Origin: Dialister sp900541485
GTDB lineage: Bacteria; Bacillota; Negativicutes; Veillonellales; Dialisteraceae
Reading direction: 5' to 3'
Assembly (NCBI GenBank): GCA_965119665.1
Contig: OZ221974.1
Location: 1,178,001 to 1,242,000, forward strand
Length of the DNA stretch: 64,000 nucleotides
In this document: piece by piece, positions 35,011 through 43,251 of the stretch
Layout: each line of letters opens with the position of its first letter
Position numbering within the stretch: position 1 is the first letter of the stretch
The notes under the pieces: generated by a model
What the model was told of the DNA's origin: nothing
Database searches by the model: none
What the model saw: only the letters and a program-made list of their open reading frames with translations
Position numbers and translations under genes: made by a program

Positions 35011-35427
35011 ATGAAAATGAATAAAAAAGTAGCTGCTCTTGTAGCAGGTGTTATGATGTTCGGTGCTATCGGATCTGTTTCTGCAGCAGGAGTCGGCTAT
35101 GTTAACTCTGCAGCTTTAATGCAGTCCCATCCGAAAATGGAAAAAGCACAGCTTGACCTGAGAAATGCTGCACAGAAAGCAGAGGAAAGCTTCAAAAAAC
35201 GTGCAGAAGGCAAGAGCGATGCAGAAAAGCAGAGAATTTTCCAGGAACTCCAGCGTGATCTGGCAGTTAAGGAAAGAGCACTCATCCAGCCGATTCAGCA
35301 GGATGTCATCAGAGCTATCGTGCAGGTCCGTAAGGAAAAGAACCTTGATGTTATTCTCGAAAGCGGAGCTGTTATCGACGGCGGAAGTGATGTAACCGCT
35401 GCTGTAGGCGCTAAGCTTGCAAAATAA
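35011..35427 (+). CDS. OmpH/Skp-family periplasmic chaperone
   Basis: A 138-residue secreted protein: a signal peptide of about 25 residues ending SVSAAG, then GYVNSAALMQSHPKM, which is the OmpH start, a long charged coiled coil (about 45-105, FKKRAEGKSDAEKQRIFQEL), and a C-terminal LDVILESGAVIDGGSDVTAAV. It should bind unfolded outer-membrane proteins in the periplasm, such as the autotransporter encoded near the window end. It is shorter than E. coli Skp (161). It is a single gene between a consensus promoter and a terminator. Confidence 0.88.
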   Translation: MKMNKKVAALVAGVMMFGAIGSVSAAGVGYVNSAALMQSHPKMEKAQLDLRNAAQKAEESFKKRAEGKSDAEKQRIFQELQRDLAVKERALIQPIQQDVIRAIVQVRKEKNLDVILESGAVIDGGSDVTAAVGAKLAK

Positions 35428-35437
35428 TTAAGTACAG

Positions 35438-35467
35438 AAAAGAGACCCGGAAGGGTTTCTTTTTTTG
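35438..35467 (+). terminator. Rho-independent terminator of ompH
   Basis: Stem AAAGAGACCC paired with GGGTTTCTTT (one G-U pair) around GGAA, with a T7 tract. Confidence 0.85.
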
Positions 35468-35502
35468 TGCCCGGATTTGCTCGGAAAAATACAAAACTTT
35501 CC

Positions 35503-35511
35503 TGTTATAAT
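35503..35511 (+). promoter_or_regulatory. Extended -10 promoter before mutT
   Basis: TGT-TATAAT, 33 bases before the chosen ATG, with no good -35 at 17 bases. Confidence 0.5.
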
Positions 35512-35543
35512 AAAGAAGATATTTGAAGAAAGGCAGAATAAAA

Positions 35544-36029
35544 ATGCGGGATACTTCTTTGGTATATCCTGTCGGTGCGGACGGGAAAATTTTACTGGGC
35601 CATAAAAAAAGAGGAATGGGCAAAGGAAAATGGAACGGTTTCGGCGGAAAAAGAGAAAAAGGTGAGACCATGCGCGAATGTGCGGCACGGGAGCTTTTCG
35701 AAGAGTCCGGACTTATTGCCGACCCCGGTGATTTTTTGCCGGCAGCGGATTTATATTTCCACCAACCCTCCGACCCTGAGTGGTCCCACGGAGGTATCGT
35801 CTATTTTCTGAAAAAATGGAAAGGGGAAATCTCTGTGTCCGATGAAATGGAACCGGCCTGGTTTTCTCCTGAAGAAATGCCTTTTGAGTATATGTGGGAG
35901 GCCGACCGTATCTGGCTTCCCCGTATTTTAAAAGGAGAAAAAATCAGGGGTATCATTTATTTTGCCTCTGACGGGGAGCATGTTTTTGATTATCATTTTG
36001 AAACAGTCCGGACAGGAGACAGATTTTGA
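35544..36029 (+). CDS. mutT: MutT/NUDIX hydrolase (8-oxo-dGTP diphosphatase type)
   Basis: A 161-residue NUDIX enzyme. The box is complete: GGKREKGETMRECAARELFE followed by ESGL, with the catalytic Glu pair. WNGFGGK just before it and the small size fit MutT/MTH1-type enzymes that hydrolyse 8-oxo-dGTP. The ATG at 35544 is chosen because RDTSLVYPVG is the usual family start; a TTG at 35523 is possible. It overlaps mutY by one base, so both GO-system sanitation and repair steps would be made together. Other nucleotide substrates are possible. Confidence 0.82.
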   Translation: MRDTSLVYPVGADGKILLGHKKRGMGKGKWNGFGGKREKGETMRECAARELFEESGLIADPGDFLPAADLYFHQPSDPEWSHGGIVYFLKKWKGEISVSDEMEPAWFSPEEMPFEYMWEADRIWLPRILKGEKIRGIIYFASDGEHVFDYHFETVRTGDRF

Positions 36030-37081
36030 TGGGTGAAAAAGAAAACTGGACGAATCTTCTTTTGGATTGGTTTGACCGTCATAAAAGAAACCTTCCCTGG
36101 CGGGAGGAGAAACCGAGAAATCCTTACCATGTCTGGATTTCTGAAATTATGCTGCAGCAGACGAGGACAGAGGCGGTGAAGCCTTATTTTGAAAGTTGGA
36201 AGAAAAGATTTCCGACAATCAGAGCTGTTGCCGATGCCGATGAAGCAGATGTGCTCCATGCCTGGCAGGGACTCGGTTATTATAGCAGGGCGAGAAATAT
36301 CCACAGAGCGGCAAAAGAAATGACGGAAAAATACGGAGCCGCACTTCCTAAGGAAAAAGATAAAATCCGTTCTCTTCCCGGAATCGGCGATTATACGGCA
36401 GGTGCTGTTTTATCGATGGCATACGGTCAGAAAGAAGCTGCTGTCGACGGGAACGTACTTCGTGTTTATGCCCGTTTATACGGGGTAGAAGAAGATATTT
36501 TAAAGACCGCGGGAAGGAAAGAAATTACAAGACTTGTAGAAGAAACACTGCCTGAGAGGGCAGGTGATTTCAATGAAGCGCTGATGGATTTGGGTTCGGA
36601 AATCTGCATTCCCAAAAAACCGCGTTGCTCTCTGTGTCCGCTTGTATCATATTGTATGGCTTTGAAAGAGGGGAAAACGGACATATTGCCTGTACGGACA
36701 CCAAAGAAAAAGCAAAAGGAATCAGCGGCCTGTTGTGCTGTCATTATCAAAGACGGCCGTGTATTATTTCATCTCCGCCCGAAGAAAGGGATGCTCGCAT
36801 CTATGTGGGAGCTTCCTATGGTTCTTGCACCGGATGTACAAACGGGGCGTAAGGAATTGGAGAAATATCTGTCAGGAAAAGCGGAAGAAAAAATATGGGA
36901 GTACACGCATGTATTTACTCATCGTATCTGGCACATGACGGCGTATCTGTTTGAAACGGCAGTCGTGCCGGCCGGAGATTTCCAATGGTTTTCCTATGAA
37001 GAATATAAAAAAATTCCTCTTGCAGGTCCTCATGCCAGACTGGCGGCCTATATAGCAGGATATGCGGCATTGGATGAATAA
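36029..37081 (+). CDS. mutY: Adenine DNA glycosylase MutY
   Basis: Removes adenine mispaired with 8-oxoguanine. The 350-residue protein carries LPWREEKPRNPYHVWISEIM, the MLQQTRTEAV helix, helix-hairpin-helix LPGIGDYTAGAVLSMAYG with the catalytic Asp in VDGNVLRVYARL, and the iron-sulfur cluster ligands C-x6-C-x2-C-x5-C in CIPKKPRCSLCPLVSYC. The C-terminal MutT-like domain that recognises 8-oxoG follows (VLFHLRPKKGMLASMWELP). It overlaps mutT by one base. Confidence 0.95.
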   Translation: MGEKENWTNLLLDWFDRHKRNLPWREEKPRNPYHVWISEIMLQQTRTEAVKPYFESWKKRFPTIRAVADADEADVLHAWQGLGYYSRARNIHRAAKEMTEKYGAALPKEKDKIRSLPGIGDYTAGAVLSMAYGQKEAAVDGNVLRVYARLYGVEEDILKTAGRKEITRLVEETLPERAGDFNEALMDLGSEICIPKKPRCSLCPLVSYCMALKEGKTDILPVRTPKKKQKESAACCAVIIKDGRVLFHLRPKKGMLASMWELPMVLAPDVQTGRKELEKYLSGKAEEKIWEYTHVFTHRIWHMTAYLFETAVVPAGDFQWFSYEEYKKIPLAGPHARLAAYIAGYAALDE

Positions 37082-37101
37082 GGATAAAAGGAAAGGATAA
37101 A

Positions 37102-38223
37102 ATGTTGGATTTTTACTGGATGCTCGTCTTCGGTTTTACTCTTACCGGTCTTTGTAACGGTCTTTTGTCAATCCCGGTTTTCCGCAGGGGAAAGTGGTAT
37201 TTCTATCCCTTTTTGGGAGCGGTAACAGGATTTGCGGCAGCAAAATACTTTGGCTGGTATGCATCGGCATACAGTTCTTATGGAGATACCGCTCATTGGG
37301 CAGCGTATGCGGCGACAGGTTTCATGGTTGCCCATGTAATCATTTTTGTGCCTTTGATTCTGCTTGCTCTTTTAAGCTCTCTGCAAAAGATACGCAAACC
37401 GGTGCGGCTTCTGGGAACGGTTATTTTACCGTTGGCTTTGTGCATCGGTATTTACGGCTCGGTCGACGGAGAGAAAAGGGAAATCACGGAATACCATGAT
37501 GTGTATGCAGAAAATCTTCCCGACGGCTTTGACGGTTTCAAACTGGCACAAATTACGGATCCCCATATAGGGCCGTATTACAGAAATACGGATTTGGCAG
37601 AAGATTTGGACAGAGCGAAGGCGACAGGGGCAGAAGTTATCATGCTGACCGGGGACTTGATTGATGATATCCGTGTGATGCCCGAAACGGCGGAAATTCT
37701 GACGACACGGAGTAAACTCTTTCCTTATGGAATCATTTACGTCCGTGGAAACCATGAGCTTTACAGAAATCCGTCTTACATAGAAAAAGAACTGGAACAG
37801 ACAACGGTTCATGTTTTAAATAACAGTCACATGACAATAACCCGCGGTAAAGACCTTCTTTTTGTGGCAGGTGCCGACTATCCGGGCCTACAAAGAGAGG
37901 GACGGGAGGAACGAATGAAAGCGCTTACGGAAGAGGCATTCCGAAACATTCCCGAAATGGCAGCGTGTATTTTTCTTGCCCACCATTCCGATGCGATTGA
38001 TGGCGGATTCAGACACCACGCTTTTTTAACACTCACAGGACATACCCACGGCCTTCAGACGGGGATTTTCGGGAAACCGTTTATCACTCCGTTCAAGTAT
38101 ACCCGGGGGATGTACAGTACCGGTAAAGATTTCGGATATGTATCCCGCGGAAACGGCGGCTGGTTTCCTTTCCGTTTCGGTTGTCCCAGAGAACTTGCCA
38201 TTTTCACACTTCATAAGAAATAA
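37102..38223 (+). CDS. Membrane-anchored calcineurin-like metallophosphoesterase (YaeI/YkuE-like)
   Basis: A 373-residue protein with three or four N-terminal membrane spans (about 5-25, 65-90, 105-120) and a C-terminal metallophosphoesterase domain. The metal ligands appear in order: QITDPHIGPYY, LTGDLIDD, YVRGNHELY, LAHHSDA and LTGHTHGLQ. Relatives cleave UDP-diacylglucosamine or other phospho-lipid head groups, so envelope lipid turnover is plausible. It lies 20 bases after mutY and probably shares that transcript. Substrate unknown. Confidence 0.85.
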   Translation: MLDFYWMLVFGFTLTGLCNGLLSIPVFRRGKWYFYPFLGAVTGFAAAKYFGWYASAYSSYGDTAHWAAYAATGFMVAHVIIFVPLILLALLSSLQKIRKPVRLLGTVILPLALCIGIYGSVDGEKREITEYHDVYAENLPDGFDGFKLAQITDPHIGPYYRNTDLAEDLDRAKATGAEVIMLTGDLIDDIRVMPETAEILTTRSKLFPYGIIYVRGNHELYRNPSYIEKELEQTTVHVLNNSHMTITRGKDLLFVAGADYPGLQREGREERMKALTEEAFRNIPEMAACIFLAHHSDAIDGGFRHHAFLTLTGHTHGLQTGIFGKPFITPFKYTRGMYSTGKDFGYVSRGNGGWFPFRFGCPRELAIFTLHKK

Positions 38224-38251
38224 AAAATTGTAGGAAATGAATTTGCCAATG

Positions 38252-38291
38252 AAAAAGGAAGGCTACTTTTTGTGAGTGCCTTCCTTTTTTT
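38252..38291. terminator. Bidirectional terminator between convergent genes
   Basis: Stem AAAAAGGAAGGC with GCCTTCCTTTTT around a 14-base loop; A/T flanks on both sides serve the phosphoesterase gene and the convergent small-protein gene, whose stop codon it reaches. Confidence 0.85.
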
Positions 38292-38796
38292 AACTTCTTG
38301 CAGAACTCAAGGTTGTATCAATGGCGTTTTCAGGTTTTTGTGAAATTTTCACGATTTCACTTCTGATTTCTTCCATGTCAGCATTGTTTTCTTCTGTCAG
38401 CGGTTTAATAGTGACCGCTGTTTTGTCTACATTTTTTAAAGGTGTTTCAATGGTTTTATCAATCCGTGCGTAGGAAAAAGTGACTTCTTTTCCGCTTTTT
38501 GTTGTGACGATGAGACGTCCGCCGTCAATCGTGCCGCTTCCGGATAAACTTCCTTCCACTTCTTTACTTCCCTGTTGGACACGGTGTTCGACGGAAATGG
38601 TTTTGTCATCATTTTTTGTAAATGTAAAGGTTTCCAGAGTTTTTATGTGATCGCCGGACCAATTCATGCCGGCTTCCTGGACACCCCACCAGGTACCTTC
38701 CCAGGGACCTCCCGTCAGAGAGGAGAAGAGGGCGAAAGCGCCGCCGCCGAGAATGAGAACCAAGGCGATTATGCCGATGATTATATATTTTTTCAT
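38290..38796 (-). CDS. Membrane-anchored or secreted protein of unknown function
   Basis: I do not recognise this 168-residue protein. It begins with a basic MKKY and a hydrophobic segment (about 4-25: a signal anchor or uncleaved signal), then WEGTWWGVQEAGMNWSGDH and a run of beta-strand-like segments with Ser/Gly-rich turns (VEGSLSGSGTIDGGRLIV). The last 40 residues are helical. The composition suggests a lipocalin-like or small beta-barrel domain outside the inner membrane. It is a single gene convergent with the phosphoesterase gene. Confidence 0.65.
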   Translation of the reverse strand: MKKYIIIGIIALVLILGGGAFALFSSLTGGPWEGTWWGVQEAGMNWSGDHIKTLETFTFTKNDDKTISVEHRVQQGSKEVEGSLSGSGTIDGGRLIVTTKSGKEVTFSYARIDKTIETPLKNVDKTAVTIKPLTEENNADMEEIRSEIVKISQKPENAIDTTLSSARS

Positions 38797-39107
38797 AGTT
38801 ATATTCTGCTCTTTCCGATTTTTATTATTTTCATTTTAACATAGAGGATAGGACAGGGCAAAGAAATTTTGGGAACGGCGGGTGTAAAGGAAAAATTACG
38901 TCAGCCGGAAATAAAACGGATACAAAAGTAAACAAAAAAATATTTTTGTATTATAATGGGTAAAAACGCATGTAAATGGCTTATTTTAAGGATTTATGGT
39001 ATAATTAACTCAGTATTTATGAAGGCTCATGACTTCCGGGAGCGGCATCAAGGGCTGCTCTTATTTTATTTCCGGACAACAGATCCGGATGAAAGAAAGG
39101 TGAATGT
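38797..39107. other. 311-base gap carrying gyrA promoters
   Basis: No coding frame is supported. It holds a TAAACA-17-TATAAT candidate promoter at 38929-38957 and a better extended -10 at 38997-39005, followed by a leader of about 100 bases with a short ATCCGGAT palindrome near 39081. Confidence 0.55.
38997..39005 (+). promoter_or_regulatory. Extended -10 promoter of gyrA
   Basis: TGG-TATAAT with no clear -35. It lies about 100 bases before the gyrA start, leaving a long leader. Confidence 0.6.
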
Positions 39108-41564
39108 ATGGAATGGAAGGAAGGTAAGATTGTCAATACCCCCTTGGAAAGCCAGATGAAGAATTCCTACATCGACTATGCCATGTCGGTTATTGTCACT
39201 CGTGCATTACCTGACGTCAGAGACGGGCTGAAACCTGTCCACCGCCGTATTTTGTACGCCATGAATGAAGCGGGTATGCTTCCGAATAAAGCGTATAAGA
39301 AATCGGCCCGTATCGTCGGGGACGTTTTGGGTAAATATCACCCCCACGGTGATTTGGCCGTTTATGATTCCGCCGTTCGTATGGCGCAGGATTTTTCTAC
39401 CCGCTATCCGCTTGTGGACGGGCACGGAAACTTCGGTTCTGTCGACGGTGACTCGGCAGCGGCTATGCGTTATACGGAAATGCGCATGTCAAAGATTACG
39501 TTGGAAATGCTCCGTGATATTGATAAAAACACGGTGGATTTCATGCCCAACTATGACGGTTCTTTGCAGGAACCGCTTGTTCTTCCCTCCCGTATCCCCA
39601 ATCTTTTGGTGAACGGTTCTTATGGTATTGCTGTCGGTATGGCGACCAATATTCCGCCTCACAACTTAGGAGAAGTGGTGGACGGTCTTTGTGCGATGAT
39701 TGATAATCCTGAGATTACTATCGATGAGCTGATGACGCATATCAATGGGCCCGATTTCCCGACGTCTGCCATTATCCAGGGGCGTAAGGGAATTTCCGAT
39801 ATGTATCATACCGGGCGAGGTTCCATTACGGTCCGGGCGAGAACAGAAATTGAAGAAATGGACCGCGGTAAAAGCCGTATTATCGTAACGGAAATTCCTT
39901 ACCAGGTGAATAAAGCACGTTTGGTCGAGTCTATTGCCGATTTATCCCGCCAGAAAGTCATTGACGGTATTACCGCACTCCGTGATGAATCCGACAGGAA
40001 GGGCATGCGGATTGTCATCGAGCTTCGTGCCGATATAAATCCCCAGATTATGCTCAATAATCTGTACAAGCATACCCAAATGCAGATGAATTTCGGATCT
40101 ATCATGCTGGCTCTGGTCAACGGACATCCCCAGATTTTAAATCTTAAACAGATTCTTTACTATTATCTGAAACACCAGGAAGAAGTTGTTACAAGAAGAA
40201 GCCGGTACGAACTGGATAAAGCGGAAGCAAAAGCTCATATTCTGGAAGGTCTCCTGATTGCTCTTGATCACATCGATGAAGTCATCAAGACGATTCGTGA
40301 ATCCAGGACAGATGAAATTGCAAAAACCGCTTTGGTTTCCAAATTCAATCTTTCCGAAAAACAGGCGATGGCTATTTTGGATATGCGCCTCAGAAGATTG
40401 ACGGGACTGGAAAGAGATAAGATTGAAGAGGATTACAAGGATGTACAGGAAACGATTGCCTATCTCCGTGATCTCCTGTCCAGCAGAGATAAAATCATGG
40501 GTGTTGTAAAAGCAGAACTCATTGATGAAAAGAACCGGTTCGGTGATGACCGCAGAACGGAAATCGCTGCTGCCTTGGACGATATGGATATCAAGGATTT
40601 AATTCCCGATAAGCCGATGACGGTGACGCTGACGAAGCAGAACTATATCAAACGGATTGATTCCGCCGACCTGAGAACCCAGAGAAAAGGCGGACGGGGT
40701 GTGAGTGGTCTTAAGATGAAAGACGGCGACTATGTTCGCAAGATTTTATCCACTTCCACGCATGCGAGAATTCTTTTCTTCACGAATAAAGGGAAAGTGT
40801 ATATGAAGACTGCTTATGATATTCCCGAATCAAGCAGAACGGCACGGGGCAGTGCGATGATTAACTTCATTACCTCCCTCGGAGCAGATGAATATGTCAC
40901 GGAAATGCTTGATATAGATGCTGCCGGAGAAGGAACGAAGTATCTCCTCATGGTGACCAAGTTCGGATATGTGAAGAAAACGGCATTGGAAGAGTATAAA
41001 AATATTAACAAGAGCGGGCTGATTGCCATCCGTCTCAAAGATGATGACCGTCTTGTTGCTGTTCTTCCCGTGAAGGGAGATGAAGAAATCATCATTGGTA
41101 CCCGGGGCGGAATGGCCATCCGTTTTTCCATCGATGATGACCAAGTGAGACCGCTCAGCCGTGCTACATCAGGTGTCCGGGGAATCCGTCTGAAATCTTC
41201 CGGGGAAAACGGAACGGATGATGTGGCAGGTGTCGTTGTCGCAGCCGATAAGGATATATTTACCATTTCCGCTGACGGCAACGCGAAAAGAAATGCCGAA
41301 TCCGCTTACCGCGTGCAGAGAAGAAGCGGGCAGGGAACGATAAACTTCAAGAGAGGTTTTGAAGTAGTGGCTCTCGTAGCGGCTGATGACAATGATGAAC
41401 TTGTCGGTGTATCCGAGCAGGGCATCACGATCCGTATTCCTGCCAGCCAGATTTCCAGCAAGAAAGCGAAAGGCGGTCAGGGCGTCATTCTCCAGCGCCT
41501 TGAAGAAGGGGACAGGATTGCTTCAATTGATGTCGTGACAGAAATGGAAGAAACAGAAGAATAA
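39108..41564 (+). CDS. gyrA: DNA gyrase subunit A
   Basis: The breakage-reunion subunit of DNA gyrase, 818 residues. Visible are YIDYAMSVIVTRALPDVRDGLKPVHRRILYAM, the quinolone-binding region KYHPHGDLAVYDSAVRMAQ followed by the catalytic-Tyr context AAMRYTEMRM, and in the C-terminal pinwheel domain the GyrA box QRKGGRG, which separates GyrA from ParC. The residue corresponding to E. coli Ser83 is Leu. GAAAGGTGA is the ribosome site. gyrB is not adjacent, unlike the common gyrB-gyrA arrangement. A terminator follows. Confidence 0.96.
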   Translation: MEWKEGKIVNTPLESQMKNSYIDYAMSVIVTRALPDVRDGLKPVHRRILYAMNEAGMLPNKAYKKSARIVGDVLGKYHPHGDLAVYDSAVRMAQDFSTRYPLVDGHGNFGSVDGDSAAAMRYTEMRMSKITLEMLRDIDKNTVDFMPNYDGSLQEPLVLPSRIPNLLVNGSYGIAVGMATNIPPHNLGEVVDGLCAMIDNPEITIDELMTHINGPDFPTSAIIQGRKGISDMYHTGRGSITVRARTEIEEMDRGKSRIIVTEIPYQVNKARLVESIADLSRQKVIDGITALRDESDRKGMRIVIELRADINPQIMLNNLYKHTQMQMNFGSIMLALVNGHPQILNLKQILYYYLKHQEEVVTRRSRYELDKAEAKAHILEGLLIALDHIDEVIKTIRESRTDEIAKTALVSKFNLSEKQAMAILDMRLRRLTGLERDKIEEDYKDVQETIAYLRDLLSSRDKIMGVVKAELIDEKNRFGDDRRTEIAAALDDMDIKDLIPDKPMTVTLTKQNYIKRIDSADLRTQRKGGRGVSGLKMKDGDYVRKILSTSTHARILFFTNKGKVYMKTAYDIPESSRTARGSAMINFITSLGADEYVTEMLDIDAAGEGTKYLLMVTKFGYVKKTALEEYKNINKSGLIAIRLKDDDRLVAVLPVKGDEEIIIGTRGGMAIRFSIDDDQVRPLSRATSGVRGIRLKSSGENGTDDVAGVVVAADKDIFTISADGNAKRNAESAYRVQRRSGQGTINFKRGFEVVALVAADDNDELVGVSEQGITIRIPASQISSKKAKGGQGVILQRLEEGDRIASIDVVTEMEETEE

Positions 41565-41570
41565 AATATG

Positions 41571-41603
41571 TAAAAGCGTCACTTACAAGGGTGGCGCTTT
41601 TAT
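41571..41603 (+). terminator. Rho-independent terminator of gyrA
   Basis: Stem TAAAAGCGTCAC with GTGGCGCTTTTA (one G-U pair) around an 8-base loop, directly after the gyrA stop. Confidence 0.85.
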
Positions 41604-41699
41604 GTTTGATTCATTGCAGATGATATCCGTGGAGAAACTATACCCTCAGGTAAATATTTTATAGAGACCGGCTCATACATTTTCATTATTCCCGGTCTT

Positions 41700-41708
41700 T
41701 GGTACAAT
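41700..41708 (+). promoter_or_regulatory. Extended -10 promoter
   Basis: TGG-TACAAT, 34 bases before the ADP-ribosylglycohydrolase start; no clear -35. Confidence 0.45.
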
Positions 41709-41741
41709 GAAAACAGAATAGTATATTCATAGGAGGCGTGT

Positions 41742-42572
41742 ATGCGGACACTTCGTGATGCGGTATACGGATTGGCTGTAGGAGATGCATTAGGTGTTCC
41801 TGTCGAGTTTGAAGAGCGGGACAGCTTTCATGTAGAAACAATGACCGGTCACGGCACTCATGATAAGGAGCCGGGCACCTGGTCCGATGATACCAGTCTG
41901 ACACTGGCGACCTGCGACAGCTTGAAACTGATGGGAACCGTTGATTTGGAAGATTTAAGGTGCTGTTTCACCGATTGGTATAAGAAAGGGAAATATACAC
42001 CGGACGGAGAAGTTTTTGATGTGGGAATCACTACCGGGGCCGCACTTGGCCGCGGAGAAGGCATGGCCGATGAATGGTCCAACGGGAACGGTTCACTCAT
42101 GCGGATTATTCCGCTTGCTTTTATTCCCGATATAAAAGATGATGAAATACGGGAAGTATCGGCTATTACCCACGGTCACCGCATTGCCAAAACAGCCTGC
42201 GTTGTCTATGTCCACATAGCCCGGTTGCTTTTGGCGGGAAAAACTCTTACAGAGGCGGTGGCGGAAGCAACGGACAATGAAACGACAAAAGATCTTTTCG
42301 GATATCTTCCCGGGGTGGCTACGTGGCCGAGAGAAAAAGTGAAAAGCAGCGGTTATGTGGCAGACACTTTGGAGGCGGCGATTTGGAGTCTTGCAAATAC
42401 ATCCTGTTTCAGGGATGCGCTTATTAAGGCGGTCAATCTGGGCGACGATACCGACACGGTGGGAGCGGTTACCGGCGGTTTGGCAGGAATTATATACGGC
42501 TATGAATCCATTCCGAAAGAATGGCTCGAAGTGCTTCGAAGAAAAGATTTGATTGATATGTATTTATTTTAA
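41742..42572 (+). CDS. ADP-ribosylglycohydrolase family protein (DraG-like)
   Basis: A 276-residue all-helical di-metal hydrolase that removes ADP-ribose from proteins or small molecules. The ligand motifs are in place: GLAVGDALGVPVEF, TWSDDTSLTLATCDSL, NGNGSLMRIIPLA, and the C-terminal NLGDDTDTVGAVTGGLAGIIYG. The ATG follows AGGAGG. It has no DraT-type transferase or toxin partner beside it, so the substrate is unknown; family members also act on ADP-ribosylated nucleic acid or arginine. Confidence 0.9.
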   Translation: MRTLRDAVYGLAVGDALGVPVEFEERDSFHVETMTGHGTHDKEPGTWSDDTSLTLATCDSLKLMGTVDLEDLRCCFTDWYKKGKYTPDGEVFDVGITTGAALGRGEGMADEWSNGNGSLMRIIPLAFIPDIKDDEIREVSAITHGHRIAKTACVVYVHIARLLLAGKTLTEAVAEATDNETTKDLFGYLPGVATWPREKVKSSGYVADTLEAAIWSLANTSCFRDALIKAVNLGDDTDTVGAVTGGLAGIIYGYESIPKEWLEVLRRKDLIDMYLF

Positions 42573-42582
42573 AACGGCCATA

Positions 42583-42620
42583 AAAAAAGAATGCTGACGA
42601 AAAAATCAGCATTCTTTTTA
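42583..42620. terminator. Bidirectional terminator
   Basis: Stem AAAAGAATGCTGA with TCAGCATTCTTTT around an 8-base loop, flanked by A and T runs, between the convergent ADP-ribosylglycohydrolase and ECF S-component genes. Confidence 0.9.
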
Positions 42621-42622
42621 AT

Positions 42623-43147
42623 TTATTTTCCCAATGCTTTTTTGACCATTTCAGAGAAATGTCTGTATTTCCATAAATAAACAGCCACTGCAGAACCGAG
42701 GAAAGACTGGACAGTTTCAAAAGGAAGCTTCATGATTGCATATTCCCAGGTACTGTATACATAGGCCTTACCGAGAGTATAGCCGACAATGGCAATCAAT
42801 GCACCGACGGCAGCGGCAAGAATAACCATGGAATACCGTTCTTTTCCGTAGGTGCGGGCAATGAGGGAAATGGCAACGGAGCGAAACCCGTGGGTAAAAA
42901 GAGAAACGAACATAGGAAGAGGATAAAAGAAAAAGTCTCCCAGAAAAGCACCTATGCCGCCGACGATAAAAGCACCGAGCGGGTCAAGAGAAAGAGCAGC
43001 GGAAACAATAATGATATCATTTAAATAAATATGTCCCCCCGGGACGGGAATACCGAAAGAGGATAAAAGGGTATTAATTCCCATTAAAATGCCGCATACG
43101 GTAATCCAACGGACGTTATGAGTTTGTTTCATAGATTGGTCTGTCAT
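42623..43147 (-). CDS. ECF transporter substrate-binding (S) component, vitamin B6-type candidate
   Basis: A 174-residue membrane protein with about five or six spans. The pattern of a short cytoplasmic start, GIPVPGGHIYLNDIIIVSAALSLDPLGAFIVGGIGAFLGDFFFYPL and a late VQSFLGSAVAVYLW helix is typical of S components, which capture a vitamin and dock on a shared EcfAAT energy module (not in this window). The substrate is not readable from sequence. The divergent neighbour is a MocR/PdxR-type PLP-binding regulator, which suggests a pyridoxine or other B6 vitamer; this is inference from context. Confidence 0.78.
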   Translation of the reverse strand: MTDQSMKQTHNVRWITVCGILMGINTLLSSFGIPVPGGHIYLNDIIIVSAALSLDPLGAFIVGGIGAFLGDFFFYPLPMFVSLFTHGFRSVAISLIARTYGKERYSMVILAAAVGALIAIVGYTLGKAYVYSTWEYAIMKLPFETVQSFLGSAVAVYLWKYRHFSEMVKKALGK

Positions 43148-43174
43148 GATAATCTCCTTTGTTTGATTTTTACA

Positions 43175-43204
43175 TAGTGCTATTATAATGATAATCTGAT
43201 ACTA
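43175..43204. promoter_or_regulatory. Candidate operator dyad in the divergent MocR/ECF promoter region
   Basis: An imperfect inverted repeat, TAGT-n3-ATTAT-AATG-ATAAT-n5-ACTA, lies in the 104-base gap between the S component and the MocR gene and overlaps a TATAAT. It is a plausible binding site for the MocR protein. Confidence 0.4.
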
Positions 43205-43251
43205 TATAAATTACCAAATTACAAAATAAAAATATATCCAGAAAGGAAATC

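Noticed and set aside
41742..42572. ADP-ribosylglycohydrolase as an antitoxin of a toxin-antitoxin pair
   Set aside because: There is no small partner gene or ADP-ribosyltransferase beside it; it stands alone with its own promoter and terminator.
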